Positions 1 through 11,021 of a stretch of 64,000 nucleotides of DNA are shown piece by piece (position 1 is the first letter of the stretch; each line of letters opens with the position of its first letter). Under the pieces are notes generated by a model. It made no database searches. It had not been told where the DNA came from and saw only the letters and a program-made list of their open reading frames with translations. The DNA lies in the NCBI GenBank assembly GCA_021018815.1, contig JAITYX010000085.1, forward strand, positions 186,001 to 250,000, read 5' to 3'. The stretch comes from Talinum fruticosum. Lineage: Eukaryota; Streptophyta; Magnoliopsida; Caryophyllales; Talinaceae. A program made the position numbers and the translations under genes.

Positions 1-256
1 ACCTTCAGTATGGCAATGGAAAACTTTCAAAACCTTTTGTTTTTTGATAAGGCAAAACTTCAAACAGCATATTACTTCTCATAATGCGCTGAGCATCAAA
101 GATCCAAAATTGTTCACAAACAAGTCACAGTTGAATGTAAGATATAATGCTAAATAAATTCAACATTGATTCACAATAATTATATTATCTTCAGAATGGG
201 TAGAAATGCATGCGAAATAAAAATGAGAGGTTAATCCAACAAAGAAAATTACTTAC

Positions 257-3200
257 TTTCCATTTAGTCCCAAGACGAGACCAGCAAGCACAACATAAGA
301 AAGAAACGCCATAAGCGGAATGTAGAGATCTGGGGCATTTATGTCATAGATTGGGGGTTTGTAGGAGAGCTTGCCCGCCATAGGTTCAGTTATCCTGGTC
401 CAATGCCCCTATAACAGACAATAGATTAAGGAAGCAAGGTGTCACAACCTCGAAAACAAACATAATATTACAGAAAGGAAGATGAAGCAAAAGGCTTACC
501 CTGTGCAAAAAGGGAAATAGTACAACCTTCAACTTGTTCCTTACATAATCATCATTCACTTGAAAATAATATTGAGGATCAGCAAAAAACCTACTTATCT
601 GTCAGGTTCATTACAGAGAAAAATAAATATAAAATGAAAAAATGGATCCCTAAAACCAAAATATAATTCACTCATATTTAGGTCACAACAGGAACGCATA
701 ACTACAAGACACACCAGAAAAAAATAAAAAAGAAAGAAAGGATATTGGCAGTGCAAATAATGGCACTAAATACAAAGCACAAATCCAAAAAGAACAAGCT
801 TATGGAATAAAATAATGACAGTTTCTGAAAGGATAGAATGGTGCACCACAAGCCCACATTGATGAGAACTTCTCAGCAGACAACCATCGTAACAATGCTT
901 CAAGCCATACTCTAGAAGGATAGCAACGGCAAGAACATTTACGCAATCAATCACTCCATGCAAATGCATTCTCATCCATTAGGTACATTTGTTAAAGCAT
1001 TTTCCGTTTGCCACACTTGATTGGGTAATACCAGCAAATTTCAATGCAAATATCATTGACACTAGCCCTAGATTCCAAGAACATGATACATCTTTCTATG
1101 CATAAGGTGAATCAATTACAAAATTTGAGAATGCAAGGCGACAATATATATAGATTTGCATATTGATAGCTACGCAATTTTAAATGTATACCAGCAAGGA
1201 TTCAAAATGAAGCTGTTCCGCAATGAAATGACAGCATTGGAAAAGTTTTGGAGTTTACAAACCATGTTTTCACCTCACCACAATCGTGATATGCTAAAGG
1301 GATTTCACGATAACACAACCAAAACAAAATTCTAAAGTCCTCTGTGTGTGTGTCCGTGTGTTTGTGTGTGCGCGCCCACTTATCCACTCTAAATCCATAC
1401 TATGAGGTTCCACCTAATGTTTAGTCTCATTTACGTGTGAACATATTTTGTCAAGATAAGGTATTCCACCTAAAGTTTTTTATGTCCATGAGAGAACCAC
1501 ACTAGAGGAAGGCAAGGGAGAAACAAAGTTGGGTGTATGAGGGGGAAGCTATCCAATAGCTCCTTTGAGATTTAAACTCCGTACCATCCTGATAGAAAGC
1601 TGGGATAAATCGTACTGAACCACTCCTTTGGTGCCTGGCATATCATATAGTTTTCTTTTCAATCTTCTCTGAGAATCTATATTCTTTTCATTTAAATATC
1701 AGCTGTTGTTCCTTTATTTATTTTAGAAAAAAAAGGCAGCTGTAATTGGTAGCTGAGAAAAGGATAAGTCTTAACAAATATACTAAAGGAGTTAAGACCT
1801 ATTACACAGCCAAAATAGACATCCAATGGATACGTACATCATAAGTTAATCAGGAAAGTTCTAACGAGTTGTCTATGGGATCCAACAAGCAAATAACATA
1901 TCTCATAGTGAACAGCTAGCAAAATCATGGGTGGTGGTTAAGAGTCAAGACACTCATAAGGGTCCGACTAGAAAAAAGGTAATGAGGTAGGTGTCAATGG
2001 TGTCCCGAGTAATGCAAGAAATGATCCTGAGTAGACCTGACAAAAACCGACCCAACCCGAAAACCCGATCCGAACCCACCCGAAATTTTTGGGTTTTGGA
2101 CACAATTTTTTGACCAAAACCTAAAAAACCCGCAAATTAGTAGGTTAAACCCAACTCGAACCCGTTCGACCCGTTGGGTCAAAACAATAATTGTGACTTG
2201 TTGATTGAATGTTTTATGCACGTTATATGATTTTCTCTTGACTTTATCACTCTTTTAATAATGATTATTTATTATATCACATTATTTGTAAAGAAATTAC
2301 ATATTTATCTCAATCATTTATAAACGAAGACTAGTACTTGTTTCATTTCTCAACTTCTTCCTCATTAAAAAAAAACCATTATATACAAAAATTATACAAA
2401 ATTAATTTTAATAAAAATATATCCGGAATAAAAATACTAAAAGTATACAAGTTATATTGTTGTATTTTTGGTAAACTGAATATACATAGTCACATCTTAA
2501 ATAATATACTTTTGTTTTGTAGAAATAATATTACTATAATGATATAAAATTTTGATATTATAATTAAAAATAATAATTTTAATTTATTGTAAATCTCTAA
2601 TTCGTATTTATTTAAAATTGTTTTAGCTGACCCTGAACCATAGCTTCGAGGATAGGCAATGGGACGGGTTAAAACAAAGTCAATTTTTGCTAGTGAATAA
2701 AATGGGTCGGTTACTCTTACCAGGTCAACCCTTTCTCGATGTACTTTAAAATGACGTAAAGATGCATATAAACTTTCTTAGTACAATAGAAGAGATGAAA
2801 TAAACATTGGAACCTTAAACGAATTATTAATAGAAAAAATCATTATTATTCAACCCATTATTGACTCAATCTTTCATTGGTCTTATTTAAACGGGTCAAG
2901 CAGTCAAGCCGTTCCACAAATATGATAATGAAAGTTTGAATATTTTTTAATATTCTTTTTAAAAATACAAATACTATAATTGTTCGAAGAACTATTAGCA
3001 ATTTTAAGCAAAAATCATGCTGAATTTTATAATTAAAAGAAGAAAAATAAGCTGATAAAAAAGGCGGTATTATCCCGTTGGGTCGACCCGAAACCCATAT
3101 TACCCAATATATGACCGTTTGTATTTTACCCGAACCCGAAATACACCCGACCCGTATTTTACTCGAACCGGACTTTTGTCTTAGCTTCAAATTTCAATCA

Positions 3201-3882
3201 AATGATTATAAAACCATGATATTTCCCCATTAAATTCTTGAATGATACAATCATGGATTTGTTTTCTGACACAGTCTTCTTTTAGGTTGGCCTATTACAT
3301 TGCCCAAAGATCTTCTCCTAATGTCTTAGAAATCAGACGGTCTCAACAAGACAAGGGAACACAGGAAAAAAGAGAAACAACATCACTCAAAAACATCTAA
3401 TAGTCATCCAAAATGTTTAAAGTGGGTTCTCCTTTAATTTCTCTTGATGATTGTGTAATCTCAAGTTTCAACTCTATCTCCCAGCAGCAAAACAGGGCTT
3501 CTTCAGATTTGCTTAATTCTCTAGTTTACTGAACAAACACCAATGCACAAAAGGAGTTCTGGACCTTTATACGCCATATACAACATATAAAAGTTGCAAT
3601 ATCTCTAATATTTCCAGTAAATCACATACTGCTCCTAAAATGTTATTTGAGTTTAAACAGAAAACAAGCTCAAGGAACTGAGAAATTACTTACATTGCTC
3701 TGAACGTACTCAGAACTTGATCCTAGGATCTTCTCCCCATATGCACTCAAACCACCACGAATCAATCCTGAACTGGCACCATAGAATGGATTCCCAAATG
3801 GACTAGCTTGGGGAGGAAAGGGTGGCTGCTGCGCTCCCGGTTGAGCTCCCACATTATTATTGTTATTGTTGTACATGTCCAT
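257..3882 (-). CDS. YIF1: YIF1-family integral membrane protein, 5' three coding exons (gene continues off the left edge)
   Basis: Three coding exons read on the minus strand: 3882-3694, 598-500 and 408-257, with GT-AG introns of about 3.1 kb and 91 bp; a third donor (GTAAGT) sits at 256-251. The joined frame stays open for about 146 residues. Exon 1 starts MDMYNNNN, followed by a Pro/Gln-rich stretch and then [14 protein letters not shown] and [16 protein letters not shown]. Exon 2 reads [18 protein letters not shown] and [10 protein letters not shown]. Exon 3 reads GHWTRITEP, then [18 protein letters not shown], and enters a first membrane segment ([14 protein letters not shown]). These blocks are diagnostic of the YIF1/HRF1 family, which works with YIP1 proteins in ER-Golgi vesicle traffic. 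The remaining transmembrane helices should lie left of base 1. The ATG at 3882 sits 4 bases after a 5'UTR-intron acceptor (CTTCAG). Family assignment comes from recalled homology; exon boundaries are read directly. Confidence 0.93.
2036..3185. mobile_element. Non-autonomous TIR DNA-transposon-like repeat inside the first coding intron of the YIF1-like gene
   Basis: The left end begins TAGACCTGACAAAAACCGA and is followed by repeated CCCGAACCC-type words. The right end carries the same words inverted (ACCCGAACCCGAAATACACC). The AT-rich interior aligns by eye, over several hundred bases, with 17440-17682 plus 21018-21810. Shared blocks include TTATATGATTTTCT, CATTATATACAAAAATTATA and TAGTCACAT. 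The right end of the second copy, read in reverse, begins TAGACTTGCCAATTCAGG, matching this left end. No coding capacity is seen. The superfamily is not determined; terminal CCCGAACCC-rich arms are common in non-autonomous plant DNA elements. Confidence 0.5.
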
Positions 3883-4484
3883 AAATCTGAAGATGGGAAG
3901 TGAAATCCGTAAATATACAACAAGTAATAAATAAGCAATTTACATTCAATGCAAGTAAAATCAACCAAATAGCTACCTCAAGACAATGGCCCGCTATCAT
4001 AAGCAACAGTAAACATATTATCAGCAAAAGCGAGGGTAATCAGAAGTCGTGTACAAAGCCATTCAGGTAAAATAATCTAAATAAGCATTTACAAGCACAA
4101 GACTTCAGAAATTTCATAATTTAAACCCTTCTGAAAGAATTTCAATCAAAATCATGAATTCAAAACCTTTTATTATTCTTTTGGGATAATAATGGAATCG
4201 AAAGTCTTCACTAACCAATCCCAAAGCCAAATTATCATCACATTGACAAAAATTCACTCATTAATCCACACAAAAAGCGGATCTTACAAATCAAAGAACA
4301 ATAGTTTCAAATATTCTGAAAACTTGGCGGAAATCAAAGTTTATCATTTGAATTAAAATCTCAGCAATTGTTCAGATATTATTATACTGATCTCCGAGAA
4401 AATGAAATCGAAACAATCGAAACCTGAAGAACATATGAAATGAATCGGATCGTCGAATAGAGAAGAGAAAATGTAAGAGTTTAC

Positions 4485-4640
4485 CGGATTATCGGGCGTA
4501 GCCGGGTTTAGGGAAGATCCGAGATAAGGAAGGAGGTAGCAAATCTGACGACTAAGGCGCCGACGCCGGCGGCGAAGAACTGATGAGGAGAGAGAAACCT
4601 CCGCTGCCGGCGAAATCACCACGCTATGACTACAAATCAA
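4485..4640 (-). other. Probable 5'UTR exon of the YIF1-like gene
   Basis: On the minus strand a GC-richer block rich in CTCTCTCC and GCCGGCG ends at a donor-like CCG/GTAAAC near 4485. The matching acceptor (CTTCAG) lies just before the start codon at 3882. This fits a non-coding first exon followed by a ~600 bp leader intron. The 95-residue ORF over 4353-4640 has no recognisable homology and runs across the predicted donor, so I treat it as spurious. The transcription start is not resolved. Confidence 0.5.
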
Positions 4641-4745
4641 ATCGACTCAGCGTCCTATAGCTTAGAAAATTTAAGGCAGTTTTCCAAAAAACTCCTCTTT
4701 GTAACTTGTTATAAAATACATGTAAAATTTATTAATGATCAATAA

Positions 4746-4817
4746 ATCAGAGTGGCGCAGCGGAAGCGTGGTGGGCCCATAACCCACAGGTCCCAGGATC
4801 GAAACCTGGCTCTGATA
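4746..4817 (+). tRNA. tRNA-iMet(CAT): Nuclear initiator tRNA-Met (CAT)
   Basis: The 72-base cloverleaf starts ATCAGAGTGG and ends CTCTGATA, so the 7-bp acceptor stem pairs with the characteristic initiator A1-U72 end. The A box (TGGCGCAGCGG) and B box (GGATCGAAACC) are intact. The anticodon CAT is at 4778-4780, flanked by the GGGCCC/AACCC anticodon arm whose three G-C pairs mark eukaryotic initiators. The T-loop reads ATCGAAA, in place of the elongator TTCGAAT form. There is no intron and CCA is not encoded, as usual for nuclear tRNAs. It looks functional. Confidence 0.97.
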
Positions 4818-4839
4818 GCTAGGGTAGCTTACTAGCCCC

Positions 4840-4846
4840 TTTTTTT
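4840..4846 (+). terminator. Pol III terminator of tRNA-iMet
   Basis: A run of seven T begins 22 bases after the tRNA 3' end, on the sense strand. Oligo-T on the non-template strand is the RNA polymerase III stop signal. Confidence 0.85.
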
Positions 4847-4937
4847 GTTATCAACTATTTAACTTCTATGAATTCCCCGTTTTCCCTCATTCCCTGCATA
4901 CGAAGCATCCCACCCAGTTAGAGAGAGAGAGAGAGAG

Positions 4938-7900
4938 ATGAGGGCAGTAGTGATAACAAGCCCAGGAGGGCCAGAAGTGCTGCAACTGCAAGAGGTGGAG
5001 GACCCTCTAATCAAAGACGATGAGGTGTTGATCAAAGTTGAAGCCACTGGCCTTAATCGTGCTGACACTCTTCAGCGCAGGGGTGCCCATCCTCCTCCTC
5101 CTGGGGCTAGCCCTTACCCTGGTCTAGAATGTTCTGGAATAATCGAGCAAGTTGGGTTGAACGTCACTCGCTGGAAAGTGGGTGATCAGGCAAGTCTTAG
5201 TATACTACTCTGTCTCCTCTTCTTCTTTGCGAAATTGAAGATTTGGGTGTGATTCAGTTCGATTTTGTGGTGTGATTACACTCAATTAAATTAAGTTGAT
5301 TGACTATGTGCCTTTTGTTTTAGTTGGAGATTGAATTGTATGTCTTGTTGAGTGACTTGAGTCTGTTATGGATTGAATTGGGAAGGTTGTGATCATTTTT
5401 ATTTCAAGTTTAAAGGCTTTGAACTTGGAAGTAATCAGTAAAAGGGGGTGCATAAGCATGTTGGGTGAAGGTTCAAATCTGATAGATTTGTTCCTGAACA
5501 ATTCCTTGATGATTTTGGGACAGTCGAGTTTGCCAAGTTTTGTATGTTATGTTATGATCTATGGAAAATTATGCGTTTGTAGTCCACTTGAGTGTGTTAC
5601 AATATTTAGGGTCTCATACCCTCTCTGTATATGTGGGATTTTTGGTGAAGACTCAAGAAGTAGTTTAGAGATATGAAGATTCAACACATAATTGATCGGT
5701 GTAAAAGAAGTAGATGGTAATTTAGAGAAGTAGTGTGGTCCAGACTATTGTTTTGTAATCTAGGCTGAAAAAAGTTGCCCAAAAATTATTGGTGCATTTC
5801 ATTGGCTGTAGTGGGACTTCTTTTCAGCAGCATGATTGAACTATTATGAATTTGATGGGAGTTTGGTATTTATGATAAAAGGCAAGATCACATCTTGTTC
5901 ATATCAGGATCATGGGAATATTTGTCCTTGGGTTGGAATGGAAAATTGATTGACAAACCACAATCTAGATTGGGGGTGGAACTGGAAAATATTGATAGGG
6001 TGGCTGAATTTGTTATGTTTAACTTGGCTCAATTTACCAAATTAAGATAAATGATAAGATTTAGATTCCAAATCGTTTTTCGTCCCTTATTCATACTAAT
6101 GAGCGTCCATTTTTGTGGTACAAACTAACTCCTAAACTATGAAAAAAGTTGCATTGTAAAGTTAAAATAATGAAATTTTAAAGACATTTTTAATGACCAA
6201 TTATTTGACTCCAATTGACTGAGGATCAAATATCAAACCTTATGTAAAGGATGAAAATTTTTGTAATAGCATAAACAACTTCTAATGTATATACAAGGAG
6301 AATTAAAAAAGCTAATCAACTTGAGAGAGAAATATAACTGCAGTTACTACACAAGGGTTGTGGAGGGAGAACAGACAAGAAACTAAAGGGGGAAATAGAG
6401 TATTAGAGTCAGAAGGAGAATGAGGTCAAAGAAAGGGAGAGGCAATCAATAGGAACGTTGGCAAGTTAGCAGGGAGCCGAACCAGCCTCCCTAGACCAGT
6501 GCAAACTGCAAGGTAGTCCTGAGATTACCAACTACGCTTTTAATGAGTATGCCACTCAACATAATGTATACTTAAAAAAAACTCATAGCGAGGGCCCCAC
6601 TGGCCCCCTGGTTCTGCCCCTATATATTCTTGCAGCAGTATGAATTTAGCATCCAAAATTCAGTAATCAATCTAACCCACAGGCTGTAGTTGCTGCCATA
6701 ATTGGTCTAATTCGAAATGTCTGAGATTCAGTTGTTACTCATTCTTAAGGAGGACATAAGTGCTTCTGTTTGGCTTCAAGAGTCCAGTAATTTATTGGCT
6801 ATCATGAAATCTTGTTAATATAATGTCTCTGCCTTCTGTAGGTTTGTGCTCTTCTGGCAGGAGGCGGCTATGCTGAAAAAGTTGCTGTTCCTGCAGGTCA
6901 TGTACTTCCTGTTCCGCCCGGTGTTTCTCTCAAGGATGCAGCCAGTCTTCCTGAGGTGGCATGCACAGTTTGGTCAACAGTTTTTACAATGAGCCGACTC
7001 TCGGCAGGAGAGACATTCTTGGTAACTCATCATGCTGCTCCACCTGTGTTTTCTTGTATTTGTGTGGTGACTTTTCGTACAATATCCCAGTATGTTAACC
7101 TGTTAAAAGGAAGATGTGTTGAGTTCTTATATCTTTGTCTTTCATCTTGACAGTTCATACCTGCAAGTTGTTCCTGGGTAAAGTTAAATTTGTAATTCCA
7201 GACCATCAGAGCATGTATGAGTTCCGATATCAATGTCTTATATAATGTTTGGTTGGGTATAATCAACTTTGTAACTAAAACAGGTTTGTAATTGTGTTTG
7301 ATTGTATGAGGATATTGCAATAAAAAACTAGTACTTATGATTACATCGAACCATATGCCATATTAGTGTGAGGCACCAGTAGGCATTAGAACGTTGCAAA
7401 TATGAGTTTTCTTAAGACTTTCCTATATCTGTTAATAAATATACTTTCCAACAATAAATCTACTCTCTCCTTGTTTCCTTTCTCCTTCGAAAATTTTATT
7501 TGTTAATTGTTATATTGTTCATAAGAACTAGAGAATGTTGCTTGGTGAATTCTTGAACTGTGTACTATGCGTAATTGTAGATTCAATTGTTGTATGAGAG
7601 GCGTTCATGCCTAATAACATTTGGTGCTGATTGATATCACAGTCACAAGGTGATTCAATATTTTGCTGTTGTTGCTAGCAACCATAATACCACGCCACCC
7701 AACAATTGAAAGGTGAATGACTCAACCCCTCGAGCTACAAAGTAAAGGCCTATAGAGTATAAGGGAATGCATTACATAAAAAACTGTTTCTGCAAAGTAG
7801 TTGTCTGCCAAGACACTGACCTTAAGGTATTCAATGGTAGGATAATGAAATGAGAAGTTCTTAGTGAGTCCTACACAAGGCTGCTTTTGTTCTAGACCTT

Positions 7901-10900
7901 AAAATAGTTGTGTAGTTGCAGTATGTTCTTTTTCTCATTGTGGTCTCGGTGTTATACTGATATTGCTCTGGTGGTGCATTTCTCTATCACATTGCAACGG
8001 TGGTGTTATAGTTTTCAGGGAAAGGGCAAAAGCCGCTTATAAATTTGGACATTCTTTAGTTATATAATGACTATCGGAAATGACTATCTTCTCAGGTACA
8101 CGGGGGTCTAGTGGAATTGGAACCTTTTCGATTCAGATAGCTAAGTATTATGGAGCAAAAGTATTTGTAACTGCAGGTTTGTCACATCTTAAGTTGTTAT
8201 TGATGATAGGAAAAAGAAAAAAGGGAAACAAAGAGAGAACTGGAATTGTTTCAGTAAATTTATTATTGTTTTTGGTCATTGTATGGTAGGTACTGATGAA
8301 AAATTGGCATTCTGCAAAGATGTTGGAGCTGATGTGGGCATCAATTACAAGACAGAGGACTTTGTTGCAAGGGTGAAAGAAGAGACTGCAGGAGAAGGTA
8401 TTGTTTTCCTCGAGAAGTGGATCACTAGGTCACTATATTTCTCGATGTTTTCATCACTTCTTGGAAATCAATTGTTTTAGTTTCTTAATTGGATGTCTCA
8501 AATGATTCTCGCCAGTAATTTCTTTGCAGTACTTAAATATGTGCTAAAGGGAGATGTTGAGATTATGCCCAAATTATATGTGGTGGGAAGGTCCCAAGAT
8601 TGGCAAGTCAGTTGTCCCAACAAAAGAAAAAAATAAAAATATTAATAAGGCTCAGGACTTGGTTAAAAAACCTTTGATTATGGTATTGGTAACCAAATGA
8701 GACTTATTGAATTTTTAAAGGGGGTTTTCACGTAAAATTTGTTTTGTTAATGCTCTTGTGTGTATGTGTGTGTCAGTGCATGTGTATGTATGTGTGGCCA
8801 AAGTTCATGCAATGCTTCTATTCAGAACAAGAAATCAATATATTGAAATAATAGTAGAAATTTACTTCCTTACCAGCTTTATAAGATTTAACATTTATGT
8901 ACTGAAATTACAGGTGTTGATGTCATATTGGATAACATGGGTGCAGCTTATCTTAAACGAAATCTTGACAGCTTGAATTTTGACGGTCGGCTATTTATTG
9001 TTGGCCTACAAGGTGGGGCAACTACTGAAGTAAATCTTGCAAGTTTGCTTGCAAGGAGACTCACAGTACAAGGTATGCAGGAATTAACTTCCAAAACTCT
9101 TCCTTGTAATTTTGTTGCTTATTATTGGCAGCATGATAAGTTCAATCAGATAAAATGGGAGCTTCAGCAATTCCGTAGTTCTGTTTTATTGATGTACTTG
9201 AACTGAGGCTGCAGGGGGTTCAATTATGTGAGTGTGAGATGAAAAGAATTCAATGGTTCAACTAGTGACCAGATTTTAAGATGATAACTTCTGTTATTGA
9301 AAATAACAATGAGGATTGAGTATGTTTATTGCAAAAACCACGTCTAATTTGCCAGTGATACATAACCAATTGATCTGTGGGAGACATGAAATTGGAGATT
9401 GTGTCTTCTTGTTGGATTTAACTATATATCTTTCGATAGTTTCAAGTCTGTGTGTTTTTTTTTTCCTTAAATTGTGTTGGGTGACTTGTCTATAGCAGTC
9501 CGTGTTTGAATCGCATTGCAGTGAGCACTTGCGAGCGCTAAAAGCTGATAAACAAAACTCTTCTCGCTAAGGCATGAATCTGCAAAACTTCTATTCGTCG
9601 GTTCGAACCCGACCGATTCCTACAGCGCTTCCCGTCCAGCCATTTTTTTGACTATTTCTTGAATCCCGGCCACCCAACCCAGCAGATCAGGGGCGGGCCG
9701 GCCATAGGTTCGAATCCTGCCACCTTTCTTGTGCATGGTTTTGAGTATGTCTCCAAATTGGGCCCCCTCACTAATCTGGGTAGCTAGAGAGCGGTTCTTT
9801 CGGGCGGGAAACAGGCAAAAGGTACAACGGCCCGAGCAACCAGACTTATTAAGTGAGAGTTTCTGTTGTCTCGGTAGGGAACTGTACGACCTCCCTATTG
9901 TATTGAATCAATAACAAAAGAGGTCAGCGCAACGGCCAATTTCATGGTTGTTGGCCTTGATTCAGCAGCCCTTCTCAATGAAGAGAGACAGCATGCAGTG
10001 ATTTCGACTAGGCCATCATGTGTCAAATGTTATCTATGGTGCATTGCTGAGGATAATAGTGGATTTGCTTACATGAGACTTGAGTCCTTGCTAGTTTAAC
10101 TGTTTCCAAATTATCTGAACTAAACAACTTACTGGACATGATCCAAACCTGAATAATGCGACCCAATTTGATTTAGATTAGATCTGCAATGAAAACCATG
10201 TGACCTAAATTTTTATGATCAAAACTGGTTGCATTTTCTTAACTGAATGTGGTTAAACCAATTGTTTATGGGTTGCTTCTGTTTGATCCATCTAATAATA
10301 ATCATGTCATTTGTGTTATTCTTTGAAACTACAGTAAATGACATCCTTTTTACTAAACTGTCAGCGTGTGAACTTGAGTCAAAATTAGACTGTGGCATGC
10401 TGGATATTTCTCTTAGTAATTTTGGTTGGGCTTGTCTTCTCAGGCTTTGCAACTCTAGCCATGGATGTTAGTTAAACAAGTTTAGTCTTTGTTATTTGAG
10501 TGCAAGGCCCTGAATTTAAATATCGGTTACATCATATGCTGCTCCTCCTTTTTACACCGGAGGGTTGGTGGAATAAGGAAGCCAACTGCAGATGGCAGAC
10601 CTGAACTGAACCCCAACTAAATCCGAATAACTGTCTTGTTTAAATCCAAATAACTAAGACCTGATGATTTGCATCAACTTGTCTCGACCAGGATAGGAAA
10701 TCATCACAGCCTAAACCCAACTCAGAACAGCTTTGTTTGTTGTGGGAGGATAACTTGGGATCAAGATTACAATATGATCAGATTCAGGGCATCGAGTTGT
10801 TTTAATCTTTGAGACATTATGCAGCTGCTGGTTTGAGAAACAGAACCCCTGAGAATAAAGCGATTATAGTGAAGGAAGTGGAGAAGAACGTGTGGCCTGC

Positions 10901-11021
10901 AATCATAGCGAACAAGGTGAAGCCCATTGTTCACAAGTACTTCCCTTTGTCGGAGGCAGCTGAAGCCCACAAGCTTATGGAGAGTAGCCAGCATACTGGC
11001 AAAATATTACTTGTGCCATGA
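4938..11021 (+). CDS. PIG3/zeta-crystallin-like NADPH quinone oxidoreductase, six exons, with an apparent 1-base deletion in exon 3
   Basis: Exons: 4938-5189, 6842-7021, 8096-8176, 8290-8397, 8914-9072, 10825-11021. Apart from one base this would give about 325 aa, the usual length for the family. Exon 1 is the GroES-like half (MRAVVITSPGGPEVLQL; GLNRADTLQRRGAHPPPPG; YPGLECSGIIEQVG). Exon 2 carries CALLAGGGYAEKVAVPAGHV. Exons 3-5 form the nucleotide-binding fold (GSSGIGTFSIQIAKYYGAKV; DEKLAFCKDVGADVGINYKT; VDVILDNMGAAY). Exon 6 ends HKYFPLSEAAEAHKLMESSQ and GKILLVP-stop. Intron 1 starts GC (CAG/GCAAGT); the others start GT. Exon 3 is 81 nt where phase requires 82: the G-run encoding Gly-Gly before SSGIG has five G, not six. 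Read literally, the frame reaches TAG at 8138-8140. It is either a recent pseudogene or an indel error. The family reduces quinones or 2-alkenals with NADPH, probably in the cytosol. Confidence 0.93.
5190..6841 (+). other. GC-AG intron 1 of the oxidoreductase gene
   Basis: The donor reads CAG/GCAAGT and the acceptor TGTAG/GTTTGT. Joining them restores the family-consistent ...VGDQ/VCALL... reading. No GT donor nearby preserves frame and family sequence. Apart from scattered AT-rich DNA, nothing codes in this 1.65 kb. Confidence 0.85.
9480..9975. other. GC-richer, organelle-like insert with tRNA-arm-like words, in intron 5 of the oxidoreductase gene
   Basis: Base composition jumps from roughly one third GC to about one half. 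The block contains T-arm-like words (GGTTCGAACCCGACC near 9600 and GGTTCGAATCCTGCC near 9709) without a complete cloverleaf. It also contains a 61-codon open frame (9729-9914) with no family I recognise. The composition and the tRNA-like ends suggest a fragment of mitochondrial origin (NUMT) or a tRNA-derived repeat. I cannot place it in an organelle genome from memory, so origin is inference. Confidence 0.35.

Larger units (their letters stand above)
4641..4937. promoter_or_regulatory. Head-to-head intergenic region between the YIF1-like and quinone oxidoreductase genes
   Basis: Fewer than 300 bases separate the putative 5' end of the minus-strand YIF1-like transcript from the oxidoreductase start codon at 4938. 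The interval contains an entire Pol III tRNA gene. A GA-dinucleotide run (about 4920-4937) abuts the oxidoreductase ATG and so lies in its leader. No clear TATA box could be assigned to either Pol II gene. Confidence 0.55.

Noticed and set aside
1329..1377. GTGTGTGTGTCC/GTGTGTTTGTGTGTGCG run
   Set aside because: A short imperfect GT repeat in an intron, too weak to be more than a minor microsatellite.
4353..4640. 95-codon minus-strand ORF with an Arg-rich patch
   Set aside because: Overlaps the predicted 5'UTR exon of the YIF1-like gene and crosses its donor site; no homology.
9590..9720. Possible tRNA genes suggested by two GGTTCGAAxCC words
   Set aside because: No acceptor stem, D-arm or anticodon arm pairs with either T-arm-like word, so no tRNA can be folded.
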